Made by a program: the position numbers and the translations under genes. The notes under the pieces were generated by a model. That model was not told where the DNA came from. It did not search any database and was given only the letters and a program-made list of their open reading frames with translations. From Strigops habroptila (taxonomy: Eukaryota > Chordata > Aves > Psittaciformes > Psittacidae), in NCBI RefSeq assembly GCF_004027225.2, contig NC_044283.2, positions 36,958,207-37,022,206 on the forward strand: a stretch of DNA of 64,000 nt. Direction: 5' to 3'. Within the stretch, counting starts at the first letter, position 1. The number at the start of each line of letters is the position of its first letter. Of this stretch, positions 13,901-26,600 are shown piece after piece.

Positions 13901-16900
13901 TGCAGTGGTGGAAGAAATGAGTAAACTATTAGTCCTGTTGCCAACCAAAAGCAGTGTTTGTTGAACAGTTCTTAAACTTATAAAGATTGCTTTAATTTTT
14001 CTTCAATTCTGGCTTTTGTCTAAATAATTTTCTGGAAAAACTACTATGCTTAAAACAGGTTAGCAGTAGCAGTCCCAAAAACTTCTAAGAGCTTATGAAT
14101 AGAGGACTGTTAATTGCCAAGCCTATAAATTGATTAATGAGCAGATCAGACATAGGAGTGGAGCAGTTAGGATTCATGTCTTCCAAAGCTTTATTCTTTG
14201 TAGTCTTGAAGCTAGCACTCCTTGGTTTCATCTGGATTTTTCTCAGTTTAGCAATTCAGAACTTTTTGCCTGATAGTATTTGCAATACCAAGAAATAACA
14301 AGTTGTTTCTTCTTTGCTTCCAGTCCACTCTGCTAATAACAAATTAACTTTCTACAGAAGTCAGGCAACCTACCAAATTCTTAAGTTGGTAGGTAGCTTT
14401 CTTTACTGGGATATACAGTCTTCAGTGCTAGAAAACTCAGAAATCGTGGAGTGTCAGCATGAGAGGGGAATCTGCTAAGTAAAAGTCAGGAATTGATGTA
14501 TCATGAAGTAGTCCTAAGCTGTTCTGTAGTAAATGATGGTGCTTACATTTATACATTTATACTTGCATATACATATGCACGTTCTCCCACTCTGTTGTTT
14601 TATATATGAAACATGTCCTTGACTAACATGTTTTGAGAAGAACCTTCATTCACAAAGCTTTTTGGAAGTTGGTAGAAACAGATGCCCTTCCAGTCTTTTT
14701 GCAGAGGCTAATGGTGCCTACAGAGTCAGTGCCTCTATGCTTTTAGCTTCTGTTGGTCAGGAAACTTCTCTATGAGAAGGAGATACTGCTTAGTGAGGTC
14801 AGAGAATTAGAACTCAGCTCTTTGAATTCTGCTTCTTGGATCTTGATTCGTACTGAAGTTTAATGCTAGCAGCAGTTTCTGCCCTCTCTTAAAGAGGTAA
14901 AGTCTTGCTCTACAGAGAAGCAGCTGATCCAAAATCCTGCTACAAGTGACAATCTAAGCTTCTCTAATATGAGGCAGTGGCTTCTTTATCAGTACAAAAT
15001 TAGCAAGGAGTAGGCTTATCCACACATCTGATTGCCTGCCATGTAATTCTTGTTAACTTTGGTAGGTGGTGTGTCACCGTCTGTAAAATTTAAGCTCATC
15101 CTTCTGATCCTTGTGACCCCCTTTTTCTTCCTTTTTTTTTTTTTTTTTTTTAAATCTCCCTCAAGGGCCATTTATAATTTCCAGACTTTGTTGTTCTCGT
15201 GGTACTGGGGCAGGATGTGGTGATACCAGGTACTTATTCTCCACTGGTTAACATAGGTGTTTTATCAGGAGACAGCGGCTGCTTGGGCATCAGTAATGTA
15301 CAGCTCTGAACAGTGTGGCATTCACTGTTATAGATTGCTTTTTGAGCTCTTGTAGTGCCTCCAAAAGGTTTCCAAATGTGTTTTAAAAAGAACATCTTTA
15401 AGAGTACGACTTCTCTATATTTAAGGGTATCAGTAGTTTGAAAAGTCTGGGTATTGTCGTTCTGTTTGATACCGTACTGCCAATTAAATAAATTTGTTAG
15501 GAGTGTTTCTGAATGTGTTTCATCCCTGTTGAAAACTTTAGGAATGGTTGTAATCGGTGGGAGTGGAACTGTTGCTTCTGGGACATCTACTAACGGTGCA
15601 GTCCACAAAATTCCAGGGTTAGTATCTCTGGGTTTACAAAAAACTTTTTTCCTGCCTCATTTGCTACATTAAGCTTATGTAAAGGTTATATATTTTAGAC
15701 TGCAATGATCACAAAATGGCCTTGCTTATTTCTGGGCACCGCCATAAATCCTTGTACTGAGAAACTGTTGCAAGATGATTTGTCTTTGAGGGAATGCTTG
15801 TTTTTCAGCTTAATTCACCATACAGAGACACAAACAACTGGCACAGTTGCAAGGCAACTTGTAAGGCATGGCACCAGAGACAAATAAGCGTTTTGGAGAG
15901 GTGCATGGTCTCCAAAGAAGTGTACATAGAATCAGAGCCCTAGGCTTGTGTTTTGTCTTTGAGATTTTTTTCTACCCAGTTACGAATCTTGTCTGTCAAC
16001 CAAGTCAGCCGACTTCTGGATTTAGCAACAAGTTATTGAACATACTAATGTCCCCAGCTGCTTTACTGTTGCCCACTGGCTAAACGTTACTGCCCAAACT
16101 ATAGTCAGTATAATAACAAACAGTTGCGCATTGGAGACGGATTAAGCCTCGGGTCAGTCAGGTTATCACAGATCACATTTTCTGGTAGTTTTAAGACAAG
16201 ACTTCTGGCTGCAGTGGGGTGACCTCTTTACCTGTTCTGTTCTCCTGTGAGTTTAACCCAGCTGGAGGCAGTAAGGCTGACAAAGTTAAAAGTATGTCCA
16301 GGTTACAAGAACTTGCCAATATCAGGCCAAGAGCTATTACGTTGATGCAATCCCACTTGACTTATTAAATTACAGTTTTCTGTAATTTCCAGGCTTTGTT
16401 TGTTTGTTTTTTTTTCCCATTGTTCACTACAGCCGTGTAGGAGACTCTCCGATAGCTGGAGCAGGATCCTACGCAGATAGCACAGCAGGAGGAGCTGCAG
16501 CCACTGGGGATGGTGACATAATGATGCGCTTCTTACCCAGGTTTGTCCCTAGGGCAGGTTTTGCTATTTTTCTCTAGCGAAATGTGAACTCAGAAAATGA
16601 ACTAACTGATTAAAAAGGCAGTCTGACTTACTGGCTGCTGAAGTGAGAGTAAAGGAAGGAATGGAGAGGGAAAGAACAGCAGCACAATCAGGTCATCCTT
16701 ATATCTGTCTTAAAAGAAATGACTTCTTAAATATCTTGGTGACAGATCCTTTAATACTACCACGCTGTTGAGCAAGCAGGCACCACATAATGAGTATTTT
16801 TCCAACTTGCATGCTTTTTGACAGAACTGATTAGCTTTTTCCTACTAAGTGTTTTGTTGTGTGGGAAATAAGCCTTATAAATTGTAGGAAGGTTGAGGGG

Positions 16901-19740
16901 TGAGTCTGAGATTACTTGGGAGAGTGGGAAGGTGTCACTGTAACAATCCTGTATAATTGCATCTAATTTGAAACTGGAAGAGTGTTTTAGTGCTGTCATC
17001 ATGGTTGCATAGCCTGCATAAAATAGCGGTGTTTTCATGATTGAATTTCGACAGTCATTCTTGCAAGTTGGTCTCAGCAGGAATGAGTTATGGAAGTTTG
17101 TGCTGAATGTAATAGGAACTGATGCTTGAAGGAATATATAGCAGTGGCCTTCATATTCCCTGAGTGCTTTTTCTGAAACTGGCAGTTAAGAATGCTTACT
17201 AGTTTGTTGCATATTTACAAATGTCCTCAATGAGTTTCAATTTGTTCCAAGTCAGTCTTGAAATACAAGGCAATTGACAACCTCACAAATTATCCTGAGG
17301 TATCAGATAGCAACAGCAGTATTGAGTTGAGCTCCACTATGAGGTTAATCAATAAAAGCTTACATTACGCTTTAGCAGCCTTAAGGATTTGGCTTTAATG
17401 CTTAAAACATTCTCTGGTGGCATCAGTGGGTTTTAGAAAACAACTCAGACTAGATGCTTAATCACAGGTTCCTTGTAGATACAGATCTTTCCTAAGTCCG
17501 TGTTATTTAGATATTCCCACGTGAAAACAAATAAGAGAATTGACTTGCCAGAAGTGAAGTGTTAAATATATTTTCTGTCTGCCTTCTTTGGGATAGTAAC
17601 ATCTTACAGAGTTTTTGATTAGTGAAGAGACCCTTGTGAAATACACCTTTATATTCAGATAGTTATCTTTAGATGACTTGAACCTATTTGATTGTTAGAA
17701 TAAATCTAAGATAATAAGGAGCCTTAAATTGCCAGGAAGGCTCTCTTTCATGGTACTTTGATAACATCTGTAGTTAATGCTATCTGTAGATGAGTCTTAG
17801 GGTAACAAGAGTTGGTTTTGGTATATGCGTCTTTCATCAAAACAAAATCTAGTGTTGCTTGCTTGTAAGTTACATTATGTGTTATCTTCTAATCTCCAGG
17901 TTCTGAAAAAAAATGACAACAAAAGTAACTTTTTTCCCTCTGAAGACATTTTGGAAATGTAACTGATCCATCTCAAACAATGCCCATGTATTTGTTTGCC
18001 TGATGATACCGTAGATACAAAGGAAGTTCATCTTGATTTCTTTCATTTCGAGTAGATTTTTTTTTTTTTTAAATTGGTTTGCAAAAAAATTTGAAAGTGA
18101 CTCAAAGTCTTGATCAAAACATTGTACCTTCATATTCATGAAATAAAGAAAATGGGTCAATTTTGAGGTTTCCAGAAACTGAAGTTTTTTCTGGATAATT
18201 TTTTTAATACTTACTGAAACCAATAATTGATCAGTAATATCGGAGGTCAGTTTTCTTCAGAAAAGTATCTTGACATTGGTCTTTTTGAAAATTAGTAATA
18301 ACTTTTCATGACAAACTTAATCACACAGTGAAAAATAAAAGCCCTGAACTCTTTAACTGCTTCTTTGCAGTTCTTTAGCTGATCTGTTGCTAGCCTCTTC
18401 TACTGCAAATGATGAGAGCATTATTCCAGGTTTAGTCCTGCCCAAGAATGATAGATGGTACAGAGGACATCTTGCAGTCCCTTTTAAGTCCTGTCTGTAA
18501 TTTCTGTTGATGTAGAACTTGAGTAATAATTGCCAATATGAAGTTTGGATAAAGATTATTTCTCATGTATTTCCATTAATCAAATAAATCAATGTCTATC
18601 AATGTTATTTCAGAACATATAATCTCAGTATGGCTAACTGTCTCTGTGTGTGGTTTTTTTTCAGTTATCAAGCTGTGGAGTATATGAGAATGGGAACAGA
18701 CCCAACAGTAGCCTGTCAGAAAGTTATTTCCAGAATCCAGAAGTATGCTCCAAAGTTCTTTGGTGCCGTTATATGTGCCAATACAACTGGAAGTTATGGT
18801 ATGTATTTTGCTTAACAGACAAAGCTTGTTGACCCTAATTAGGTCACAGAAGTACAAAATCAGAAGTGGATTTTGAAAGAGAAGTCTTTAATTATTCTTT
18901 GAACACTGCAGCAGTACTGGCCATTCATAATATCAAATGCTGGTTAGCAGGACAGCTGTATCCTAGTGTGGACTTGAGATATTTTCATTTTTCCTCTGCA
19001 TTTTGATATCTTAGACTTCCACAAACTTTTTGCAAGTCTTAGTAAAAATCAAAAATATTTACAACCTTCGTGGGTTTTCCTGGACTGTGTATGATTAATT
19101 TGAAGGTTTTAAAAAAGCATGTTTATGCCTCCCCTAGATATGGCATAAGGCAGGGAGAATGTGAATGTTAAGCATAGCTTCAAAGCATTCCCAGATCAGT
19201 CACTGTGCCAGGCATCTCATTAGTGAACTCTTAGATCAGTAGGAAAACAATTTGCTAATCAACATGGCTTATTTAGTTAGACCGCTTATTGCTGTTCTTT
19301 GATCTCTTATTTCCCATAGTTCTGTGTTTAAGAGATTAGTGTTGGAGGAACTCATTAAGTTAATCAGGATTGAAAGAGAGATTTTCCTAACTTATGTTGC
19401 TGTTTCGAATTGTATTGTAAGGGCATTAATTGCACTGCAGCAGTCAGTAGTACTGTATTTTTACTTAAAATTCAGTACTTTTAAGATGTCTTGGGTTAAA
19501 CAGATTGTAAAGAACAATTACACCATTGTAGTAGAATCAGTAACTGGGTCTTAGATGATAAAGTACAATAGCAAAGACACTAATCTTAAATGCAGCAAAT
19601 TACACTTTTTTTTTTTTTTTCCTTTCTTTTTTTTCCTAGGTGCTGCATGTAATAAAATTCCAGGATTCACTCAGTTTCACTTCATGGTTTCTAGTCCTTT
19701 GCTAAGTCAGCCAACTGAGCAAGTAGTAGATTGCATTTAA
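4800..19740 (+). CDS. AGA: Aspartylglucosaminidase precursor (spliced, 9 coding exons)
   Basis: AGA is a lysosomal N-terminal nucleophile amidohydrolase that cleaves the GlcNAc-Asn bond in the last steps of glycoprotein breakdown. Joining 4800-4953, 6849-7002, 7663-7775, 12576-12688, 13570-13681, 15542-15617, 16433-16540, 18665-18798 and 19640-19740 gives 1065 nt, 354 residues plus TAA; the human protein has 346. Residues 1 to about 30 form a signal peptide with a hydrophobic [10 protein letters not shown] core. The autocleavage site is D213|T214 in NHDTIG; T214 corresponds to the human nucleophile T206. Substrate-binding residues R242 and D245 (RVGDSP) and T265-G266 are present. Cysteines matching the human disulfides are kept, for example C172/C188, C294/C314 and C325/C353. 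The ATG at 4800 has a strong context (GCCATGG). The identification rests on residue-level similarity recalled from the family and is very secure. Confidence 0.97.
4954..6848 (+). other. AGA: AGA intron 1
   Basis: The GT-AG intron begins inside the CpG island and becomes AT-rich after about 5330. A pyrimidine tract with a run of C lies near 6456-6495 and an A-run at 6601. No repeat family was recognised. Confidence 0.85.
6849..7002 (+). CDS. AGA: AGA coding exon 2
   Basis: The exon follows the acceptor TTACAG and ends before donor GTAAGA. It enters in phase 1 and leaves in phase 2. It encodes the alpha-chain motifs [26 protein letters not shown] and [10 protein letters not shown], all hallmarks of the glycosylasparaginase family. 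The Cys pair equivalent to human C64-C69 is present in CEIDQC. Confidence 0.96.
7663..7775 (+). CDS. AGA: AGA coding exon 3
   Basis: The acceptor is TTTACAG and the donor GTAATT. It encodes [19 protein letters not shown] and HTLLVGES, matching the human alpha chain nearly residue by residue. The phase changes from 2 to 1. Confidence 0.96.
8813..9606 (+). mobile_element. CR1 LINE fragment, 5'-truncated, sense to AGA
   Basis: Translated pieces match the end of the CR1 reverse-transcriptase [26 protein letters not shown]-like sequence, then [13 protein letters not shown], then [12 protein letters not shown] and [13 protein letters not shown] in shifted frames. Nucleotide hallmarks include TTCAGCCTGGAGAAGAGAAG near 9329. 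Several frameshifts and stops show it is dead. The 3' octamer repeats are not clear, so the right end is approximate. Confidence 0.9.
10291..11215 (-). mobile_element. CR1 LINE fragment, antisense to AGA
   Basis: Read on the - strand, the element ends in octamer-like repeats (CATTCTACGATTCTGTA at 10291-10307). It contains the complement of the CR1 signature CAGCCTGGAGAAGAGAAGG near 10620-10640. Upstream parts resemble the CR1 reverse-transcriptase region (-strand 10893-11141). It is broken by many substitutions and looks older than the element at 44.2 kb. The 5' boundary is approximate. Confidence 0.88.
12576..12688 (+). CDS. AGA: AGA coding exon 4
   Basis: The acceptor is TTTTCAAG and the donor GTAAAA. 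It encodes [13 protein letters not shown] and the conserved CQPNYWK. It carries a sequon N169-Q-S171 just before CQPNYW, where the human protein reads RNCQPNYW and has none. The exon is 113 nt and ends in phase 0. Confidence 0.95.
13570..13681 (+). CDS. AGA: AGA coding exon 5 with the autocleavage site
   Basis: The acceptor is TTTACAG and the donor GTAACA. It encodes [14 protein letters not shown], then a poorly conserved linker, then NHDTIG. Precursor self-cleavage before T214 makes the alpha and beta subunits and exposes the catalytic threonine. The linker before it is the loop that varies most across the family. Confidence 0.96.
13682..15541 (+). other. AGA: AGA intron 5
   Basis: A GT-AG intron, AT-rich, with a poly-T run around 15131-15150. 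No mobile element or other gene was recognised. Confidence 0.8.
15542..15617 (+). CDS. AGA: AGA coding exon 6: start of beta chain
   Basis: The acceptor is CTTTAG (AG at 15540-15541) and the donor GTTAGT. It encodes [19 protein letters not shown], the family motif with the threonine that supports catalysis (T232, equivalent to human T224). The 76-nt exon changes phase from 1 to 2. Confidence 0.95.
16433..16540 (+). CDS. AGA: AGA coding exon 7: substrate pocket
   Basis: The acceptor is CACTACAG and the donor GTTTGT. It encodes [27 protein letters not shown] and MMRFLPS. R242, D245, T265 and G266 correspond to the substrate-binding and oxyanion-hole residues R234, D237, T257 and G258 of the human enzyme. 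Confidence 0.96.
16541..18664 (+). other. AGA: AGA intron 7
   Basis: A GT-AG intron with AT-rich unique-looking sequence. A 113-codon frame on the - strand at 17882-18223 is low-complexity and is taken as chance. Confidence 0.8.
18665..18798 (+). CDS. AGA: AGA coding exon 8
   Basis: The acceptor is TTTTTTTTCAG and the donor GTATGT. It encodes [22 protein letters not shown] and [15 protein letters not shown]. The sequon N316-T-T318 matches human glycosylated Asn308. C294 and C314 match a known disulfide. Confidence 0.96.
19640..19740 (+). CDS. AGA: AGA coding exon 9 and stop
   Basis: A long pyrimidine tract ends in CCTAG before the exon. It encodes [13 protein letters not shown], then a short variable stretch, then [10 protein letters not shown] and TAA at 19738-19740. 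The C-terminal DCI matches the human C-terminus, so the protein is complete. Confidence 0.95.
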
Positions 19741-20690
19741 TATCTTATGTCCTATCAACATCTAAACTTAAGACAAGGAAAGCGCTAAGCTTCCCTAGAT
19801 GTTACTTTTTAAAATGGTTGTTCCAAGGTCTAACAGCTCTTATAGTCTGTTTGGTTTTGTAAGAACTAAGTAGTCAAAAGTGATGAATAGTAACCATTGA
19901 ACTGGACCTTTGCTTTGCCATTTAGTTACATATTTGGCAGAAATCTGAAACAAAGGACAGGGAGCAGGAGGGTCTCTGCCTCTACATGAGACTTATTTTG
20001 AGAAAAATTGTCTGTCCAGGTTTTCTTTTCTCTTGGAAAGAAAGTTGCATGCAAATGCTGAAAAGCAAGGAGAGAGGTTTGAAGAGTAATGGAGACTATT
20101 TCAAAGCTTTAATTAAGAGATAAGGAGCATCTCCTTTTGGACCTTTCTAACTTGTTTCACAACAGCTGAGAATACATTTGAATAGAGAGGACATCCAAAC
20201 ATCCCTAGCAGTACAAGCCTTCGAGGAGTATTGTGTTGACTGGATGGGAAGACAGTTCAAAACCTTCCTGTCACCTGTTTTATGTAGTGGAAGTTAAGTT
20301 GTAAATCTTAATCACAGTGATTTCCTTGCTGTAAATACGCTGTGCACATTCCCTGTGGCACATTTACCCCTGCAAAGGAGCAGTTGAATATCTGGAGCAT
20401 GAGAGTTACCTACAGCTAACAAAGCTGGGTTTGTCACTGTCCATATCTAGATACCAGGAATCATTTGTAATAGAATTTCAGCATTTTGAGGATTGTTTCA
20501 TGGGTATTTGAAGATGCTTGATTGTTTTCTTAGCTTGGTGGCTTGCTGATAATTTGGTTGAATCTTTGCTAAACTTGACCTAGGAAAAGTTAAAAAGGGA
20601 AGCAAGTAAAATGAGTGTCTTGTCATAAAACTTGATTTATTCTTTCTCTACTTGAATAAAATTACTGGGTAATAAAAGCACACCTTAATG
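19741..20690 (+). other. AGA: Probable AGA 3' UTR with polyadenylation signals
   Basis: No canonical AATAAA is seen after the stop until the pair at 20655-20660 and 20671-20676. A GT-rich stretch (CTTGTGTACTGTG) follows near 20720, as expected downstream of a cleavage site. The implied 3' UTR is about 0.95 kb. A further AATAAA at 21050 could serve a longer form. The end point is inferred. Confidence 0.6.
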
Positions 20691-23600
20691 TATCATTTAT
20701 AAGTAAGGTTGCTTAGATACTTGTGTACTGTGCCTTAGAATGACTGTTGCCTTATGTTCCAAGTTAGTATCTTTAAAAACTGGAAAAAACCGTTCTGACT
20801 AGAATAGCTGTCTTTAACGCCCTGCTGTCGAACTTCATTACCGAAGTAATTTATTTGGAGGATTTACTTCTGTCACTGGATCTTCAGCGCATCTTGTACC
20901 ACGGAGTTCACTGTAGGCCACAACAAGCTTTTTTCAGAGGAGCTGTTACTGAGTATATCTGTAGTGGCTTAAGGTAGGTTTTCTACCTGTACTATCTACC
21001 ATGGCTGCTGTATCTTCAGATAACTCAAGCAGTCAAGTGCAAATAGATTAATAAAATCCCAGTGACTGTTACTTTGAAGATAACATTGTGGATTGTGAAC
21101 ATAGAAGGTTCAGTATGGGCAGCTGAGTGGCAGTGTCTCAAACTGCTGCAGCTGAATCCACCAGGATTCATTTACGAAAGAGATTGGAAACATCCATGGC
21201 TGGCTTTCTAGTGTGGTTGTACCACTCTGTGTTAGCTAGTGTATACCAGTAGAGGTTATGAGTGCTCTGTAACAGTGTGCCTGAGGTCACTGTTGCAATT
21301 CTAACGATTCATCTATATGCAAGAGTAAAATTACTTGTCTCCATGGACATATGCACAACTACATGTTTAATAATGTAGGTTGCTTTGTGATGCTGACTTA
21401 ATTCTCATAAGTGGAAGGGTTAGTTTGTGTAAATTACTTTAATGTATTTTTAATGTGACAGTCTATTATATTTATAAATTAAATTTATAAATGTACCATT
21501 CTAATGTTATGGACAGAACTCTGAATTTAAAAATATTGTGCTTAATGTTTTGTCTTTAAAATATCTCTTTGAAGGTTGTTAGTTGTAGAGCTGTTCTGTT
21601 ACGCTTAGCAGAAAGATGAAATTTTTTAAGAAAGATTTTTACAAGAAAAAATCCTTGCCAAAAATAAACAAAAACTTCAAGAGTTTCTGCTGGGGTTGTA
21701 AAAAAAAATTTAAAAAAATGTTATCCAATTTCAAGGAATTTTTTGTTTGTAAGTTTATACCCTCATTATGTTTTTACATGGCACTGAACTGTTCTCTAAT
21801 CAGGCAATCTATATGAACCCTGACAATGTTTTGTATGCACTTATTGAAAAAAACTTCCCTGTGATACCACCGTTGTAGCTTACCATGGAAGCTACATCCT
21901 TTCATGTAAGAAAGATGAAGTCCTTTCATCTGTAACTGCCTCAACCAGAAATAAATCACATGTTCGGAGAATTCAAGGTTGGGCTTTTGGATGGAATCTA
22001 CAAGTAATATTACATAAACGGGAGTGAATATATTATCTCTTCAGAGGGTAAAACAACAGTGGTATTGATTACTTTGTAACTTGGAAATTCTTCTATTGGC
22101 ATTTGTTGTTTGGGTTTAGTTATGGTGTGATGGTTGTAACTCATTAAAAACTCTGTTCATCCTTGTTTTGGAACAGAGTATGTGTAGGATTTCAGTGCCA
22201 TTATCTGTAGTCTGTCTGTGTGAGGAAACATCAGTGATAGTTAAATTTACTCTAGCTGAAATGTACAACTGATGCGTTACCTGCTAAGCACTGAACTACA
22301 AATGTTCTCACTGGGGGGGTCTGTTCGTTCCTCCACATAAGCTCCATTAAATTTACAGCAAAAAAACCCATGACTGAAATGTCCATGGAGCAGATGTGGC
22401 AGAATCTCAGGATTTTGTGGCTGATTTTGTTATTATTGTTGAAGCTGCTGAGTCAGGCAGCAAACGTTTTCAGATGTTCATGCATTTAACTGTATTAGCT
22501 GTGTTTTCATTTTCTTCTTTTCCTTTTTTTTTTTTTTTTTTTTCTGCCTGACAGTTGGAATCAATGTAGGTAAATACAGCTGGTGGTACAGTGCTCTCAG
22601 TGTGATTGGCTGATACCTTTACAGTGACAGGTGGTGGTTTGTGAAATAAAAGCAATAGCAGCTTCAAAGTGTGCCAGATCAGGGAATTCCTGTTATTGGT
22701 GACTTTTGTTTTTCCTAATAGGATAAGGAAAAGTCTTTTAAAGAAGAGCTTTTTTAATTAGACTTTCCCCCCCAGGTAGAACTTTACAAAAACAATGGTA
22801 TCGTAAATATCAGGGGGTTTTATTGGTTAGAAGTGGTGATTTTGGAGCTCTGCATGGGAAGAACTTTCCTGCCTTAGATGAAGAGGAAGTTTCTTGTTTT
22901 CACCTGTTGCATACTTTCCAGGCAGACTCTGAAATACATTTCAGCTCTAATTCTGTTTGTTGCTCAATTATTATTTTGATGCTGGTTGTGTAAAATACAG
23001 AAAGCAATGAGCTTGCCTCTTGAATGTAGTTGTGAAGTTGGATTGCATTTTATATTTCTACTTTCCCAGCATTTGTCACCTAAAGGTCCTAAGGAATAAG
23101 AAAGTCAGTTTAGCAAGAAATCCAGTGGCCTTGGTTTATTTGAGTACCGTTATGTACAGATGGGAAGAACCCGGAGTTGTTATCTGTCCCAGACAAACAT
23201 ACAGATAATGTTATAGAACCTGACCCTCCCAACAGGAGAAAGGCCACATTTTGTGGGTGTCCACTTAAGTCTGATCTTTGAACTGCAGGTGCAGACTGTA
23301 TTTAATCTTTGTAGAATGTCAGGGTAACTGAACAGTGAAAGGGGTTTTTTGTTTATAAATACAAAAACATAATAGATAATACTGTATTATCCTGCATTAA
23401 CTAATAGCAATAACTATAGAAGCTGTATTTTCGAGGGTTAAGGGATGAGTTATTCAAACTGAGAAGCACTATCACAGTAGATTCTAGTAGTGCAGTACTA
23501 CAGATTTAGGATTATACTTAGCTAGGTCATGAATGCTTATTGTTCATAACTAGATGCTTGATGGTATGTGTGGTTATTTATTAAATACAATATGACAAGC

Positions 23601-26600
23601 TATTTGAAAATAAAAATGATTTTGCTGCTAGCTTAATGCTCCTCCTGGATATTCATTGTTATGACAAAAATTCCAAGGCAAATTATCATAGATCATCTGG
23701 AGGATGAAGGTTGGGTTGGCAAGCTAATACATAGAGAAGTATAAAGGAACTGAAACTTGCCATAAATTAATTTTTTCATCATCAGTGCTTTTTCTGAGCA
23801 TTGAGGAGCAACGTGGAACTGACAGTTTCCTACTTTTGTTGTGTAATCAATTCTTTCTCTATAGAGGATTTTTTCTGAAGGATTTACAATAATAGATGAA
23901 GTAAAGCATTGTAGATTAAAAGGGTAAATGTAAGAAGTACTATAAACAAGCCTAATTCATATGCAGTCAAGTGTGTTTTGCTAATTTGGTTGTTATTGAG
24001 GACTAATTTTTATGTTTTAAAGCAGAAAAATGGAGTAGCTGCAGTGTTAATGAACTGTAACTATTTAAATTCAATCTGTACCCATTCTTAGGACTCTGTC
24101 AACATGAAAAGTCCTGTGATCTCATTTCTCAGCAAGAGATCTGGCAATTTTTGTTAGTCCTTAGTGAACCTGCTAGCTGCACAAAATGGGTCTTCAGAGG
24201 GTAACATCACTTTGCCGCATGGGCTTAAAGATGTTAATGGCCTTTAACTGATTTCTGCATCGCTAATTCTCCCTGCCTTCTGTATCTCTTTGCTGGAGGT
24301 TACTGTCCCTGTACCAGGACTGGCAGACGAGGGTGTACACATTCACCCAGACAGCTTCATGGCAGATCCAGTGGTTTAACCTCTCTGACAGTCATCTTCA
24401 CTTTGCACTGGGAATAGCAGGTACCTGCATCCTGTTTCACTGGCTCTGCTGTGGGCTTCATAACTTGTGATCAGAGCAGTAACAGCTCCAGGGCAATTTG
24501 ACTGCAGCTGTTTGCTGGGGGAGTGTGCATCAAAGCTCTCAGGTGTGTATAGAATACCTTCCTCATTCCTGTGAATTGAGCTCCTAGGCTCGTAGTTACA
24601 GCCATGATGATAAAATCCACGGAAAGCAACTATACAGAACAAAGAACAATTAGCTATTAGTGAAGCGCTGAAGAAAAGGTGATGTTTGAAGCTTTGTCCA
24701 TCTCTGGAGTATGGTTTCAGCTGGATAAAGATTTTGGTACCCCAGAAGGTACGGTACTGCCCACATCCTCCACTGTGCGTTTTCTCTTCAGTTATGCAAT
24801 TGGTTCTGGTGATTATGCAGCACCACAAGATCGATCAGCTTGCTGGTCTGGCTGAAAACAAATCTTGTTTTGTCTTTTTTCAGAGTGTGTGTAAGCAAGC
24901 TGTCCTGTCTTACTGTACAGCCACCTGGCTACTAATACCAACAAAAGGCAGACTGCAGGAATTGCAGTAGGGCACTGAGGAGCGCAGGAAATTATGCAGC
25001 TGGTGACACCAAATACTTAGATTAGTGATAGAACACTTCAGAATTTTCCTGCAGACTGAAGTAAGGTGCCTGTCTCTCCGCAGGTTTCATGAGGTCAACC
25101 CTCAAGCTAGATGCCTATCCTACTATTTCTCCCTAGTAAAATTCAGTAAGAGACATCAAAACTTGGGATTTGAATACAGGATTCTTACTATTTCAGGGAG
25201 TATTCTTATCAAGAGGCTATTATCTTGTTTCCCGTATTCTCTCTTCTGTCATGTAAATTTTTAATTATCTACCATAGGCTTCCCATCTTCAGGATGGGAA
25301 AGTGCAGTGTCTCCATACAACCCTCTGATGGCCTTCTCTTTTGTTAAGATGTGAATTTGAATTTCTTCCAACTGAGGAAGCTTTGCAACTCAGATCTGAT
25401 ACTTAAGAGCAACTGCTGTTACTGCAATCCTTTATGAAAATGTGAGTGCCGTGAATTCAGTCTCCTTGGCTGGCTATTTGATTGAATGTCACTGAGAGAT
25501 GTGTTCTGTGTTAACACCACTGTGTTTTGGACAGACTACTATATTGGGCTCTCGGAGAGTTCTGTCAGGAATGTCTGATTACTGAATCACAAAGAGATTT
25601 AGGCAAGAGACGAGTGCCAGTATGCTCAGCAGAGCTGAAGTAACATTTCTAGTCACATTCAAGAATTAGAGCTATAACCTCTAAGCTGTACCTTAATTTG
25701 AAAAATCAAGTCCCTTTCAGAGTTGGGAATAGAAGTTTGATCTTGCAGAAAGTTGTATAACAATAATGTAGTGCCTCACAATGACAAATGTAAGTGCTAA
25801 TGCCAGATAAGTATTCCAGCTGTCGTTTGTAATTGTCATTTATGTAGTTTTGGTCAGTCTTAGGTATTCATAGTATGCCTGTCAGTGTTGAACTTAACCA
25901 TTACGTTCTACTTTGTAGCTCTGATTTTTCCAGGCTTAGCATTTGGGAAGAACTTCAAATGTTCAAATGCTACAAGTTGAGGCAATCTGGTCAAATAATA
26001 GACCATCTCATGTAAGTGCCTCTGAAGTGTTTCTCACAGTGAGTAACAAAATCACTGAACAATATAGAACTGCTGAAGCCTTTAGTCTCAGTATGCAGCG
26101 ATTAGAGTGCTCTATCCTTAGAAAGGGAAAAGTTGCCTTTCTTGGGAAAATCCGAAAGAGACTTGGGCACCGGAATCAAACATTTTAAGCTTTACGAGGA
26201 CCTCAGTATTTTGTATCTGGTGCTGCTTTCTAACTTCGTAGGTACCCCACATCTGTACATGTGCTGGTGATGTGTATATTTGTGGGTACGCATACTGGCA
26301 TGAAACCAGTAACTCTAATGCTAGGAAGGTAACAGGACCTCAAGCTTTTACTCTTTTAATCCTGGGGTCTGATCCCACAGGCCTGCTGACACACAGAAGG
26401 CTGTCCAGCAGGCAGCAGTAAGTTTGTGCATCTGTGGCTTATTGTGCTTGCTTATTCTAATGACTGTGCCATTATGTGTGAAATGTTAATAGCTATGTTC
26501 AAATAGTGACCTGCCTGATTATGCTAGAACACTGAGGCCAAAGAATCTCTTCCTCCTTATTCTGCTATAATTAGCAATTCATTTATACAAGGTGAAACAG

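Noticed and set aside
15234-15608. 124-codon - strand frame
   Set aside because: It overlaps AGA exon 6 in antisense and is explained by it.
17882-18223. 113-codon - strand frame in AGA intron 7
   Set aside because: Lysine- and phenylalanine-rich composition typical of AT-rich chance frames; no splice or similarity support.
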